Positions 34,956-47,629 of a stretch of DNA of 64,000 nt are shown piece by piece; position 1 is the first letter of the stretch, and each line of letters begins with the position of its first letter. The notes beneath the pieces are model-generated. The model made no database searches. It was not told where the DNA came from and saw only the letters and a list, made by a program, of their open reading frames with translations. A program made the translations under genes and the position numbers. Origin of the DNA: Capitulum mitella (Eukaryota; Arthropoda; Thecostraca; Pollicipedomorpha; Pollicipedidae); NCBI GenBank assembly GCA_030062745.1, contig CP099846.1, positions 19,935,621-19,999,620 on the forward strand, in the 5' to 3' direction.

Positions 34956-35883
34956 CAGGCTGCCACGTGTTGACCGGAAGGCGGCCGCGGCGACAGCGCT
35001 CGGCGTGGGCAGATTTCTCCGAATGTCATCGACTCGGCATCCTCGGCCGGCCTCCTGAGTCACCGCTCGGCGCGGACTCACGTCGTCCAGCCTCGGGCGA
35101 CCCACGAGCTGGTGACGCAGAGGCGCCGGTCCGGCGGCAGGGCGCCGAACGCGTCAGCGGACTTCCCTGGGGCGGTCCGCGTGCCGGGGGATGTCGCCGG
35201 CCGCCGCCGCCGCTGCAGGCGCGGACCGCTGTCCCTGTCGCCGATCACCGTTGGAGTTCGAATCGGGAGCGCGGCGGGATCTCCGGAGGAATCAGCTCTA
35301 ACTTAAGCTACTTTCAACACAAGTTATGGCGTTGCATGGAAATGGCTTGAACTCCGGATAGCGTACTCAGGATCTGTGACTGGTCTTCGGCTTTCGAGTA
35401 TGCATGTGTTTGCCAGCCTCCACTCCGTCACTGACGCAGTCTGCGGGACGGGAAGCCGCATGGGCAGCTGACGGGCGGGCTGGCGGCCAGCTGCGGCAGC
35501 GAAATGTGGCGGTTTGTCCAAACCTAATCGGATTGAGCCCGCGGATGGCCCGTCGCCGAACGACTGGGACCACACGCGCCTGCAGGACACTCTGTTGATT
35601 GGGAAATCGTGGCAGCGGGCGGCTGCGTTCAACTGTGGCGTCGGAGGCGCGACAAACGTCGAAAGTACGGGAAATATTTTGGATACCGCTCGTTTATCGA
35701 TAGAAATGGTAAGCTTCATCCAAAAACTAAGTGTCTTGAAGGGCACAAATCTAGCGTCGAACTTATCTGCTTGGGGTCAAGCGATGTGGTGCTGTTAACT
35801 TTTTAAAATGAAGATGAACCTGGCTGGAAAAATGAAACTGATTTTGCTACCGTTTTTTGGCATTTATTTTCACGTCATTCACC

Positions 35884-36642
35884 TTTGAAGGGGAGAGTCC
35901 AGCGAAAAACGAATTTTGATACCATGAGCTAATTATGGCGAAATAATGTTGTATCCGGATGTATAAGGAGGCGAAGATTCCGTTTTGCACCAAAAATAAA
36001 TTGTCGTAAAATTTTGAAAAACCCCAAATTTGCCCTTTTCACGCTTTTTTGGTGAATTTCGCAAAAGCCTGCCCGGCTAATATCTTTTGACAGAAAACCG
36101 TAAATTCCAGCACCCTGATTAGTGTACCTGTTATCTACACTTTGTCAACGGGTTTTGTTTTTGTTCTACCAGGTTTGGTCTTTTGACTGTGTTCGAATGC
36201 GTATGCCTATACCTATACCTAATGCCTATACCTATCGAAGGAGCACATTTTTAACAATTATGGCGAATCAAAACCAAAATAGGATAAACATTGGAAAAGC
36301 CGTTGACAGAATTTAAAGCAGATAATTTTCAACACGAATATAAAGTTTGTACTCCCTGCAAGTGTTGAGAAGCCCTGGGGTACTGTTTGGTCATATCAGC
36401 TATTTGTCTAACTGGAGAAAACGAGAAAAATAAAAAATGCCAAAAACTTTTTTAACTTCTCCCTATTTTTCGTTGTACTGAAATGGCGCACTGAAATTAA
36501 TGCAAGATATATATATATATAGAGAGAGAGACCTCTATATATAGAGAGAGAAAACATTTCAAGGTACATAAATGTCCCAAAAATGGAAACTATCCAGATG
36601 GTCCATCAATGGCAAAAAAAACTGCCTGTACTCTCCCTTTAA
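35884..36642. mobile_element. MITE-like element, about 0.76 kb
   Basis: The left end TTTGAAGGGGAGAGTCCAGC (35884-35903) and the reverse complement of the right end, TTAAAGGGAGAGTACAGGC (36624-36642), match over about 18 bases with a few differences. TTAAAGGG(A)xAxTxC ends next to TTAA targets are a common style of MITE in marine invertebrates. The interior has no coding capacity and includes an AT/AG microsatellite. The ends are degenerate, so the call is tentative. Confidence 0.4.
36507..36553. repeat. Compound (AT)n(AG)n microsatellite with inverted symmetry
   Basis: (AT)7 is followed by (AG)5, then CCTCTATATATAGAGAGAG. The CTCTATATATAGAG part is a perfect palindrome. Confidence 0.85.
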
Positions 36643-36649
36643 TCCTTCG

Positions 36650-39600
36650 TTTCACGCCAAATGAGGTTTGATTTGGCAACGAAATAGAGAATTTTGAATT
36701 TACATGGAGTTGTGGAAAGCGCACGGAACGTGCGAGATGGCGAAAAATCTGTTTAAACGAAAATTTCCAGAAAAAGGAACGTTAATGCTGCAAGAGTAGG
36801 GTCATTATTTTTAAAAGGACCCGTGACAACAGGTGGAGGTCGAACTTTGCGTAATGTAGCGGTATTTTGTCAGTAAAGTTTTAACCTCTGGAAAGCAGCC
36901 ATCAGCAGTGGATAGGTGTGCTATACATAAAACAACATGCAGCAGGGCACGTGAGGAGACGAAAGTTAATCAGATTAAACACTCGGTTGTCAGAGAGTAT
37001 CTGTGGCATCCTTCTCCATGAGCTGAAACGCACGTAAGTAGGGTGGAAACTCGACCAAATTAGTGGTGTTGACGGGGGCAATTTTAGTTCGATTCTTTCC
37101 ATACAATGTCATGAGCGTAATGTTAAATTGGAGGATTATTCGTGCTGCATTTGCGACACCAAAAGTACTAGTGGTTTCGTCCCTGCACGCGGGTTGAAGT
37201 TGTATGGCGTCACTGATCAAAGGTGTACCTCGTCGGCTTTAACCTACAGCACATGGAGGTCTAGACATCTCGTAAATCGTCCAGGTGTTAGCGAGCGGTA
37301 CAGCTGCTCCGGCTACCCAAATAGCGTGCGACACTTGATTGGGCTTTTTGGCACGGGACTCCGACAGATGGGTCACGGATAGTGTTGCCATGGCTGATTT
37401 AGTCTAGCCCGCGGCCAGTATGGTCAGTGCCCGGTGGTCCGAGCCTTGAGGTGGAGTTCATCAGAACCACTCCGCTGCCGTCATCGTTTTTCAGAGGCCC
37501 TCAGGAAAGACTGCATCCAAGATTTTCTTAAGGGGAAGAGAAAGTGGGCGAGATATGCATCGAGAACCGGTAAAAACGGCCGGGAAAGCTCGGTCATGTT
37601 CGAATCGGCTCGTTTGTGGATAATCTAAACTATCAGTGCTAAAGGAAGAGAGTCGTCTAATCCCATGAACCTCGCTCTTAATGTCGCTGGTGGCTTGCGT
37701 ATCCTGCAGAAACTATGTGGCATGCGCGTATTGACGGTAATGATTCGGCACCTAGTTGCAAGGAGCCTGGCTTCATTTTGAACAAGAACCTTGGAAATAG
37801 CTGGGACCCAAAATTTTCATTTCTCTATCTATCCTTACGCGAAATCTCACGCGGGTTTGACTTGAACTCCTCACCTGTCTCGTCCCTCGGTCATCGGTCA
37901 TCAAACATCAGAATAAAAAAAAAAACAAGGAAAATCACAAAATACAAAAATAAAACATACTGGACAGTTTTAGAAACGAAGTTCTTATCTGCTGTTGTTT
38001 TTCTGTTTAAATAGGCTGACCTCGAGCATTTTTTTCTGACTGCGTCAATTTTAGAAGAGCTTTCGAGTGATTTGTCCTAACAACTGATCAACCTTGTCCA
38101 GCATTTGTCTTACATTTACCCCAAACGTACGTAAAGTAACTGTGAATTTTGCAAATACATAAAAGAACGTTAAATTTTACGGTGTGACATTTAAAAATGA
38201 ATATCAAGATAGTAACTTAACAGATATTAATCATTCTTTAATTATTTTTTTATAGTCATGGTATTTTGAGACTCTGGAGCGCAGGGCCATCTGGTGGCTG
38301 GAGTTTTGCTTGAACGCCGCATTAAAAATAGCTAAGGCACCCGGTATTCAAGTACCCAGCCTGAGAGATGTAGACAACAAAAACAACAGCAAAACACTAA
38401 TGGATATGATTTAAACCGATCTGAGTCAACACAAAATGGGATCCTCTATTTATTTGACCACCCATGATTAAGCAAATACGCTACATGTGTGTGTATAAAA
38501 TTTGGGGATGTGGATGAAATACGACAGTTTTATTCCAGTGTCTTTATATCAGTGTGATTGTACACAGTAAGGCCAATAACGGGTAATAAAACAATCAGTC
38601 ATTTTAAGTCCGATTCAGTCTATATTTCAACAGGACTATCTGAAAACTTTATCTTCAACGATGATGTCATGACTGGCATTCATTCATAATTTGTTGGATG
38701 CAGCATGCACGGCCCCTTCCGCGAGGCCTCGCCAGTTCTGTAAATGAGGACAGGAGTCTATAGGGGAGGGTGGGTATGGTTCGGACGGCAGGATAGTTCG
38801 GGCAAACATGATTTCTCGAAAACGCCGGAAGTTGGCGATACCACCGGCTGTGTGTTTTTGCGCGCCAAGGCCATGGTCAGTTGACGCCAAATTGTTTGGA
38901 AGAAGGTTGGCTTCTTTTGTGACTGTCACTAATTTTCCGTTTTTCACCGATCGCGTTGTAGTTTTTGACTTCCACATTGAAGCATGCCCTAGCTTTTTAA
39001 TTACGCTGTTTGGATTCATGATGCATTAGTGCTTTTAGTGGAGTGTCCTGGGCTTACAGTGCCATTAGTAACCTTGCTCAAACAGGCCATCTTGACAACC
39101 AGCATTTCGTCTACGGAAGGCGTGTGTGGGGAAACTTCGGGCACTGAAGAGAGGGGATTGTTCGGGCTGACCGAACTATCCCCATTAACTCAACCTGCAC
39201 AGAGTTCGTAGTCTGAGGAAGGTACTCATGTGTAAAATGACATATTTCGTGAAATTTATCACGTCCCATTCAAATCCTTGCTTCTGTTTCCTTCATTTAC
39301 GTCCTTAAAATGTAGCGTGCCTTGTCTGGTCGATTTCCCAAATTATTTTTTTTAAGGTCAATCAGACTCCCCAGAGGTCCCCGATTCAGCCTCGGCGTCT
39401 AAAAACCAGATAGTTGGTGTGCTGCCAAAGCCGCAGCAACAGTCAAGCGCCGTGCGGGGTACTTCAGGTTCCCAATAAGCTTCTCTGGCCTCAACAGCGT
39501 TGAAGCAACGCCTGGAACATTCCAGTTGTGGCGAAAACGAACATGGATCTCAAAGAGTGATTTCAGCTTGCTAATGTCAGGTGAAGTGTTCATTCGTGAT

Positions 39601-42600
39601 TTTTTTCCTGTGATTCGTGTTGGATGACAAAGTGCATCAGGTAAAGTGCATTCCTGACTTCACTTGTGATTTTTTAAATAAAAATAAATGACTGTTTTAT
39701 CAGTTTGTTTCCTTTCTTTAATGAACCAATTCAATTGGTTCAAAGTGTTACTTTGTGGGAGTCAAATTCATGTTTAACATTAAAAACACAAACAACAAAG
39801 AAAGCAGCGAGAGGGAAGGAGACAGGATACGGCCTTTCCGGCATCTAAAACGCATTGGCTTCGATTCTTCGTTTAGAACTCGTCCCAGGCTTATTAATAA
39901 ACAGTCCTTAAATAGAAGCAGAAGGCAAACGCGAAATCAGGATAAGTGTGGCGTAAAAGTCACATGTCAGTCAATCTGTGGCCCCCAACTTACCCCACCT
40001 TGCCCGATCTCACCCCACGGGTGGGGTAGGTTCGGACAGTACATTGGGTGACTCTTGGACTCCACTGCCATCAAATTTCGATGTAGCTCTAATTTTTATG
40101 CTGTAGCATGTGCAGCACAGACCAGTTTATTTTCCACCACATGGGAACTTCTAAAACCTAACAGTTTTTTTTTTTTATCTTTAATTTTAAAAATTTTTTT
40201 TACCCCACCCCCCCTCTCCCTAAATCCCTCGAGTTAGTGACCTTGAATGTTTCTTAGCATTTGATTTTGTCAGAGCATCCGTACTGTGCCGTGACCCACG
40301 ACAGAAAGCCTCTTTTAAACATAACATGATTTTTAAGTCATACTTAAAGGCTGGCTCAATGCTGTCTCCGACGGTTACGTACAATGCAATTTTACCCTTA
40401 AATTCATGCGCTTCCCACACTATCCTCGTATATCAAATCATATTATCTGAAAATGCGTCCCACTATGATAGTCAAAAAGCCATCTTTTTTCCTGTTAACT
40501 GTGGAGGAAATAACACGAACTACATCAACTGCATTTCAAAACGTTGCCAGACAATGGTGTCAGCTCAGTAAACCTGTTTTTTAAGCAAAACTTTGCTTGA
40601 ATTGGCGAATGGCGACAACGCCTATTGGATAAAAACCTGAAGTCGAAATATGGTAAGTGATTCACCGTCACAGAGAGAGAAAAACTGTACAAGTGAAGGG
40701 TACAAAACGTATCGTCAGAGGTGTTAAGTTGCCTGATGTCCGTTCTGCTGCTCGTGTACCCACGAGTCACAGGCGGTCTGCCGACAGTTCCATCCTGAGC
40801 CGATGTCGTCACGAATCGAGCAGAGTTACCATTTATCCGCTAATTGGATGTGCTTGACTATTGAGAGCTCCAGTAACTGCAGCTAAAATTGTGCAGGGGC
40901 ACGGAAGCATCATTGACGAGAGGTCGGGCGGGGATCATTATTGGTTATCTACAGTAGCGTAGTCAGGATTTTCTTAAAGGGTGGATGATGGGGTCAAGGA
41001 AGTGACGCAAGTGACGATGTCATTGTCTTTTTGATACTATTTTTACGTCTTCACATGTGCCTCATATTTTTATTCTGAAAATAAGAGTCCGTTGTTTTTA
41101 TTTTGAGCTTATTATTTCCTGGCAAACAAATAATGTGTGATAAAAACGAATTTTTGGAAACCTATGACCACAAGAGCAGTCAGCTGGCCCTTCTGACCTT
41201 CGCTCTCGCCCGCTCACCCGGGCCGTGCTGCCGGTCATTACAGCCATCCTCCGTGGTGTTGGCTGATAAGGAGGCCTTTGAGCCCTCAACAGCATACGCT
41301 TGCAAGGAAACACGCAGAGAAGTTTGTTTTCTCGCGGCTGGCACTCGGGGCTTCGCGGACCGTGAATCTAGCGGCTCGGAAATTGCAGTCTGTCGCGCTG
41401 CCTCAGCGGTCAGAAGGCTGAAACGTAACTCTGCCGTCTGCCACACAACGAAAGCGACCATCCGAGCTGCTGGGGACTTTCCGCCCAAAATGCATTCTAC
41501 TAAAATGTTGAAAGTTGACGCGGATGCCGCTACCACTTTTGGGGTCCTGTGAGGCGCGCTATTCGGTCTGACTGGTGCTCCGTTAAACACTTGGGATCCG
41601 CCATGTTGGGAATGTGCGTTTGGTGCGTTCAGGATGTGAAATTGAAGCCTGAACACCGCACAGCCTCAGTTTGTCTAATCTCACTTCACTCATATATGTG
41701 CTCTATCGAGGCATCACTAAGTGGTATGACTCTTCCGATAAACGATGATTGTCGGGTCTGTTTTTTTCAGGACTGGATTTCTGCAGATGCTGACCGGGAC
41801 ACGCCGTTTCGAACTCTGGGGCCCGCCACCAGGGCCTGGCTTTGTTCAGACCAGACCACCGGCGTCCTCGCATCAGCAGGAGAGGAGATGTCACGGCGGC
41901 AGCGACGGGCACCGATATCGCCGGGTGGAGTCACAGTCGGCAGGCGTCCGTCGTCTGCTGGTCTGTGCCCTCCGACGCGCACTTTGGCCTCGTTCAGCGG
42001 TGTCGGAACTGGCCTTCCCAGTCTTTTGGAGGTGGTTCCTGTTCTTTACGAAACCATTTCAAGCTAGTAAAACAGCTCAGTGGACTAAAGTGAGATGGCA
42101 GTGGGCTGAAAAGCAATTGTAACTTGTGGTTGTACCGCCATTGTCTTCCATAAATGCGTCTTCCATTGAGTCTATAATGAACGCTTTTCAGAATCTGATC
42201 ATTTCACTCCTCTGAAAGGGCATAATGTGCGAAAGCTGAGACAACAGACGACGTAACAGTAAATAGCACCGGAGTTTTTCGTTTCCGGTATCGGTAGTGA
42301 CATTTCTCAGTGAATGTTTTGGGCTGCCGCGACATGTGCCGAGATCAGAATGCGGTCTAACTTGGTAAAATATTTCCCTGAAATGTTAACTGGAAATACC
42401 TGGGGCCAAAGTTTTCTCAGACGTTCCTCGGCTTCGTAGAAAACATCGCCGACGGTTCGACGACTGGGGTAATCGAAACCGCGGCGCCCGACGGTCGGAG
42501 GCCGGACGCTCAACGGCCGCACGCGGCGGCAGCCGCGACCAGGCCAGACCGATCGGGTCGGCCGAGGAATTCCTGCCGACAAGACTCGCCGGGCCGCCCG

Positions 42601-43040
42601 ATCGCTCGTTAGCGGCCTCAGCGCCGTGACGGCCGGTTTAGGAGATCGCAGTATCGCGCTCGGATCCGGGACGCACACCGCAAATGTCGACGGACTCTGC
42701 CCGCTGGAGCGGGGCGCTACTCAGGCTGACTCACGGCCTCCACGTGCCGGCAGCGTGGGAAAACGGGGGTACGCAGGGCTCGCCTGAAGTCAGTCACCAT
42801 CGTGCCAGTGACGGTTAGTTCTGCGGAGCGATGTAAGGTAGTTGCAGTCGGCGTCGTCACCGCTATTCTGTTAGCCACTGTGGGAACAAGGCAACACGTC
42901 ATGGAGTCATTGACTCGGTCGTCGCGTTCATTCACCTACGATCGAATGTTTTTGGCGTGGGGCTTAAAAAAGAATGTATGACCTTTTTCCACAAAAATGG
43001 AGCTAACACTTGAATCCAGCATCACGGACCAGCTGAAGTT
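36650..43040. other. Non-coding stretch, 6.4 kb
   Basis: No gene is supported. A good plus-strand splice acceptor (GTCTGTTTTTTTCAG before 41771) is followed by three open frames to about 42.1 kb, but none gives a recognisable peptide and I found no matching donor. The text GGTTCGGAC/TTCGGGC recurs near 38779, 38796, 39138 and 40029, perhaps decayed copies of one repeat. AGCGTAGTCAGGATTTTCTT at 40965-40984 is typical transposon-derived text. A GC-rich patch lies at about 42.43-42.72 kb. Confidence 0.4.
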
Positions 43041-43079
43041 TTGAAACAGTTTGCTGGAACTTTTGTGGGTGCTATTACT

Positions 43080-43440
43080 GATCAAGGAGCTGGAGCTGCT
43101 GCTGTTAGAGGAGCTGGATCTGCTGTAGCTATAGGAGCTCGAGCTGCTGCTGCTGTTATAGGAGCAGGAACTGCTGCTGTTGTGTGGCCTGCAGCTACTG
43201 CTGTTGTAGGAACTGCAGCTGCTGCCGTTGTAGAAGTTGGAGCTGCTGCTGTTGTAGGAATTAGAACTGCTCCTGCAGCTCCTAACGTGGTTATAGGAGC
43301 TGCTTCAGTTGCAGAACAGGTTTTAGGAGATCCCATTGTTGCGGCTGTAAGAGCTGTTGTTGTAGCTTTTGGACACACTGCTTTTAATGCAGTTGCTGCT
43401 GTAGAAGTTACTGGGCTCCCGTTACAGCTGCTTTGTGCTT
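43080..43440. repeat. Imperfect GCTGCTG/TTGTAGGA repeat
   Basis: Units such as GGAGCTGCTGCTGTTGTAGGA, about 21 bases with many variants, fill 360 bp. Plus and minus frames are both open (138 and 122 codons) and read as Ala/Val- or Thr/Ala-rich periodic peptides. Openness on both strands and the periodicity point to a minisatellite and not to a gene. Confidence 0.75.
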
Positions 43441-43459
43441 CTTCAGGCATCTGTTAGGT

Positions 43460-46020
43460 TTCGGGAGTGGTTGCATCCTGCAACACTTCCAGCGATAAAA
43501 TGGACTGTGGTTGAAGGATTATGCATTTTTCGGATATTCTTTTTTGGGTTTTTTTGGCACGTTATTCTTTTTTTGAGGATTGCAAACTGTAGAAGATTCG
43601 TAATGTTTCCATTAGTTGAGGGCTGTATTTCAGGAAATCAGTAATTCATGCAAAAACAATCCAGACTGTAACATTTTTCATCATACCGAAACTCGTTGTC
43701 AGTGATGCTTTATTCATCGAATCGCACCTTCCAATACTGGCTGACACTGGTATGCGATTGGCACAATTTGCAGAATATGAGGTACTCTGAAGGGTTCCGT
43801 TTGAGCTGGTCCTATCCGTCCCTCTGCCGGACCCGCCCCTACCGTCTGTTGGATCCGATCGATCCTACGCCGTCTGGCGTCTGCCAGATGCGACACCCCT
43901 CAGGCCATGGTCACTCCCGGTGCACTATCGAAATGCAGCCCGGTTGCTGGCGTGACGGCGGCAATGCTCTGTGATAAGGATAAGACAAGGATTATAGACC
44001 GTGATCACGTATAGTGTATATTGTAGATATATTGTACCTTGTTTGTTATGTCTTGCGTGAGCTTGTTATGACTGTCATGGTGCTGTTGATGGAGGCAGCA
44101 CTCAGGTAGCCGTTTGCAGCGATATCATTATACTCGTCTGTGTCGTCGACTACGCTCCAGGGTGAATGCCGCAGTAGAAATCTAGCAATGAATTTGAAAT
44201 ACTGTTGCGTGGTTTACCGCTGACAACGTGCGTTTTGTGGTCACCACCCAGTGTATGCTTAACAGGTCAAAATATATTGCTAGACAATGTTATGACAGCA
44301 TGGTTGGAACAACGCGTACCACCACAATACACCATCTTCAGTATGGTGCGAGACAAAGGCATCTGGTCATCACAACATGAGGGCAATTTTACAAACTCAC
44401 AAACAGCGATTTCGCATGCAATGCCATGCAGTCACCTTGAAAACTGCCCCTTGCTTGTCTATACCTTTCTTCCAGATATTCAAATGAAACAGGCGTTTTT
44501 GCACAATCGCAATGTTTTTAATACACTTGCATCAACTCTCAACCTTTGCTGTTTAACACTGCGTAAACTTTACACACTTTCCACATGCAAAATATTGGCC
44601 TTGCACGGCAATATTTGTCCGCTGACGTAGGCCAAAAACACAGAATTTCGGAATATAACGCAGAATATGAATGTAATCTAGACAATCTAGTGCAGTTGAT
44701 TTCTACTCGTAACTTTCAGCAGCTTCACCAATCGTGGTGCATTTCGCCATTTCTTAAAACGAGGATACAAAGTCATCTTAGGAGTTGAACTTGTGCAGAT
44801 GTCACCAGGGGGAGCAGTTGCCCCCCCCCCCCTCTCCCCGCAACATAAACACATCACTTTAATCTCGGGAGTTTTTTAATTCTGGAAAAAATAGTAGAAA
44901 TTGAGATGCAAATTGCTCCTTGCCCTCCACATCCTCTTTGGGCTGGTGACACCAGTGCATACATGCCCCAAATGCAACAATGGAATATTAGCACAAGCAA
45001 AGGAATGTAGCCATAAATGACAAATGTATAGACAGAAACTGAAAAAGAAATACTTGCCAGACTGACGGGTACTCTGAAGCAACAAATATCCACCCCAGCA
45101 ATGGCAAGTGTCTATTCAGGTGGAGGTGAACGGAGGGAAGAACCCTGAGGGCACTCCCATAGCAATAGAGGGTAAAATTATCATGTGGTTTCTGTCTTTG
45201 TGATCATGTGATATCTATCTTGTTTGTTATCCCAACCTGGTCACACGTAACAAATTAACAACCTGGTCACATGAAGGATGATTTTTTAATTAATTTGCGA
45301 AATAGTCCACCGCTCCCTCCCCTGTTGACCTTCCTGTTCAGTGGGGCGTTGAGCTAGAGAAGCATCCAGAGTAATGAATGGATGTTCCTACATACGAGAG
45401 AGGGATTTTTATTATTTGGATATAAAGCAACGTCCAAGTCACCGGCAGAGCCAAAGTGACAAGAGCCCGCAAGTCCCCCCCCCCCTCGCCTTAGGCTCGC
45501 ATTGTTTGCGAAAACCACTGCATATCGCCTTCCCAGCAGGCGGTTTTCGTGTGGTTTCAGTTCACACTGAGCCCTCCCCCCCTTTGAAAATCCTGGCTGC
45601 GCCCTTGGTCCAAATCAATTAAATATTACAATAATTGTTCGTGAGACCTGGTGCGACGACCAAATTAACGCGCTGGTTGTCGTGCAATGCGAAATATAAA
45701 TACCGACAATAACAACTCTTGTTAACCCTTGTGGTGTCACTGCCGCGCCACCTTAGCAACGAGGATGAGGTGATGGCACAGAGCTGCCTGATACCAGAAA
45801 CTGGGAACAAGTACCAAAAGAGTAAGAACCAGAACACATATGTCACTAAAGACACCTTTTCCGCATTATCGCCTGCTATTTCGTGTCAAAAACCACTGCA
45901 AGCCGCCTTTCAGCATCAAATGCGTTCATAAAACGGCAGTGACGTCACTTTGCCCAGTGGCGACGGAAAAAAAGATCAGATGGCTCGAGATCTCATTTGC
46001 TTCTTTCTGTGAAAATGTGA
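43460..46020. other. Non-coding stretch with transposon-like fragments
   Basis: A 141-codon plus frame at 44205-44630 has no known motif. A small CpG-free patch lies at about 44.85-45.06 kb. C-runs at 44821-44832 and 45475-45485, and GAAAATCCTGGCTGCGCCCTTGG near 45584, look like dispersed repeat ends. A full CRE palindrome lies at 45940-45947. Confidence 0.4.
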
Positions 46021-46094
46021 CGCATCAGCAACGACGACGACGCGAGCCGTGGCCGCAACCTGCGTGACGGACCAATCTTCCCACTATTACTGCT

Positions 46095-46575
46095 GGCCTG
46101 ACACCCGGACCTTCGTCCCCTGTCCCGACCGGCCTGACACCCCGACATTCCCCTGACACGGGACCTGTCGCGGTCCACCGCCCGGCGCCGCCGGCCCCTC
46201 CTTCCGGCCCCAGCTGAGCCGCAGGCGGCGGACCCGGCGACCCGGCGCCGCGGGGTCACCGACCTGCCGGCCGGGGTCGACGACCTTCCGGCGCCGCCTT
46301 TGAACGCTGCCGCTGACGGTCGAACGGCGGGCGGCATTAGCGGGCCGCCGGCGATCAGGGCTGCCGGCGGCGTCCGGACCCGGGCCGGGGCAGCGGAGGA
46401 AGGTCGGGTGTCAGGCCAGCCAAGGCAGGAGAGGAAGATGGGGTGTGAGGCCAGCCCGACACAGGGGAGGAAGGTCGAGGGTCAGGCCAGCCAAGGCAGG
46501 GACGAAGGTCGGGTGTCAGGCCAGACCGGACAGGGAGGAAGGCCGGGGGTCAGGGTAGGAAGGCCGGGTGTGTAA
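46095..46575. repeat. GC-rich island with 33-bp minisatellite and an inverted outlier
   Basis: From about 46395 the unit GAGGAAGGTCGGGTGTCAGG plus CCAGCCAAGGCAG is repeated about five times with lengths of 33-36. Near 46096 the reverse-complement text GGCCTGACACCCGGACCTT appears, and variants of it follow to 46155. The two parts could pair as a hairpin with a loop of roughly 0.25-0.3 kb. Confidence 0.75.
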
Positions 46576-47329
46576 GCTTGTGCAAGATTTGTGTATGCTG
46601 TTTAGCACCCACCGTTTAGTTTTTTTGTCGAGGTCATTATGAAGATAAATTTTTAGTAAACATTTAAAACATAGAGGCCTTCTTCTCTCGAGATTGTGGA
46701 GGCATTTAATCCGATTCCTACAGGTGTGATAACAACAATGTCAAACATATTTTATCAGCATTGTTGGCATCTGACAGATTAAAGAGAAATAAATGGAAGC
46801 ACAGAAACTCAAAACAGAATGAAACCAATTCAGTCGTCGTTTATGGACGTTTAGGAGACATGAGATAGCCACAATATCTAGGTTCAAAACTGCATCACCG
46901 CAAAAAAATGATGTGGAATGATTTTTTCTCGTAAAACCGTCTTTGGCTGTCAATGTTCGGTAACAGTAACATTAAATGCTGTAACTGCTCAGTAACGGTG
47001 TTGATGATGGCGCTATCACTTCCTGTCTATTGATAACCATTAATCGCGTTGTCAACCTTGTTATCCTGTTACCTTATCAAATGTTACCTTGCTACGAGTG
47101 CTGCCATAAACCTAAGGAAACTTACTGGGTTTCTTTTCAAATTTGGGAACGTTTTAAAGCATTGTTTGGTGTCTTTGTTTTCCGTTGATGCTTTGGGATA
47201 CAAACGGATATTCATCGATCTAATTCATCTGCGTCCCAAGATCCCATGGTTACATGTCGTGTGCACCCGTTATGTTATTACCATTGCTGAGTGGTTGAAA
47301 AATACGTATTGAAAATTGAATGCTACGCA

Positions 47330-47625
47330 CGTCCCTGGAGTTATTCGTTGCCATTACCGAGCAGTTCAAAATTGCCTGTAGAAAAAGGTATAAGAACGAA
47401 AAGCCACTCTAATAGTCATGAGAACAGAAACAGCTTGCAGGCTAACGCACTGCGGCTGAAAATGCACAGAATTTAAAAATGGGCTATGTTCGTGTGAATA
47501 TTTCATGATTTGGTATACAGTGGTTGTGAAGTAGCCTGCAGAAAGCGCCGGAGCCGGGCCGCGCTGGGCGATTCAATTTGATTTTTTTTCTGCTGGTCGA
47601 AGCATGACTCACTCGACGTACGGTC
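47330..47625 (+). repeat. Dispersed repeat, copy 1 (partner at 63.02-63.34 kb)
   Basis: The blocks GAGCAGTTCAAAA, ACTCT, GCACTGCG, GTGAATATTTC, CAGTGGTTGTGA, CCTGCAGAAAGC, GCCGGGCCG, TTTGATT and GACGTACG occur in the same order as in the second copy. Identity is about 65-70% by eye. Function is unknown and no frame is shared. Confidence 0.7.
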
Positions 47626-47629
47626 TTGC

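Larger units (their letters stand above)
26140..35290. other. Cluster of GC- and CpG-rich islands
   Basis: Very GC-rich segments lie at about 26.14-26.78, 28.06-30.96, 32.51-33.91 and 34.37-35.29 kb, with ordinary AT-richer DNA between them. All six frames are largely free of stops inside the islands, which yields frames as long as 553 codons on the minus strand (32433-34094). Their translations are Arg/Pro/Ala/Gly-rich low-complexity text without domains, so I do not call them genes. The islands host most of the GC-rich minisatellites in the window. They could be promoters with short, unrecognised first exons. Confidence 0.6.

Noticed and set aside
35240-35265. GAGTTCGAATCGGGA as a tRNA B box
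   Set aside because: No matching A box or cloverleaf arms upstream.
41180-41656. 158-codon minus frame overlapping a 149-codon plus frame
   Set aside because: Both strands are open over the same bases and neither peptide looks familiar; cannot choose.
43041-43457. 138-codon Ala/Val-rich plus frame resembling a membrane or elastic protein
   Set aside because: The same DNA is open on the minus strand (122 codons) and consists of imperfect GCTGCTG-type repeats.
44854-45093. Minus frame with a hydrophobic, membrane-like stretch and an upstream acceptor-like sequence
   Set aside because: Next to C-run repeat text and a CpG-poor patch; probably decayed mobile DNA, with no second exon found.
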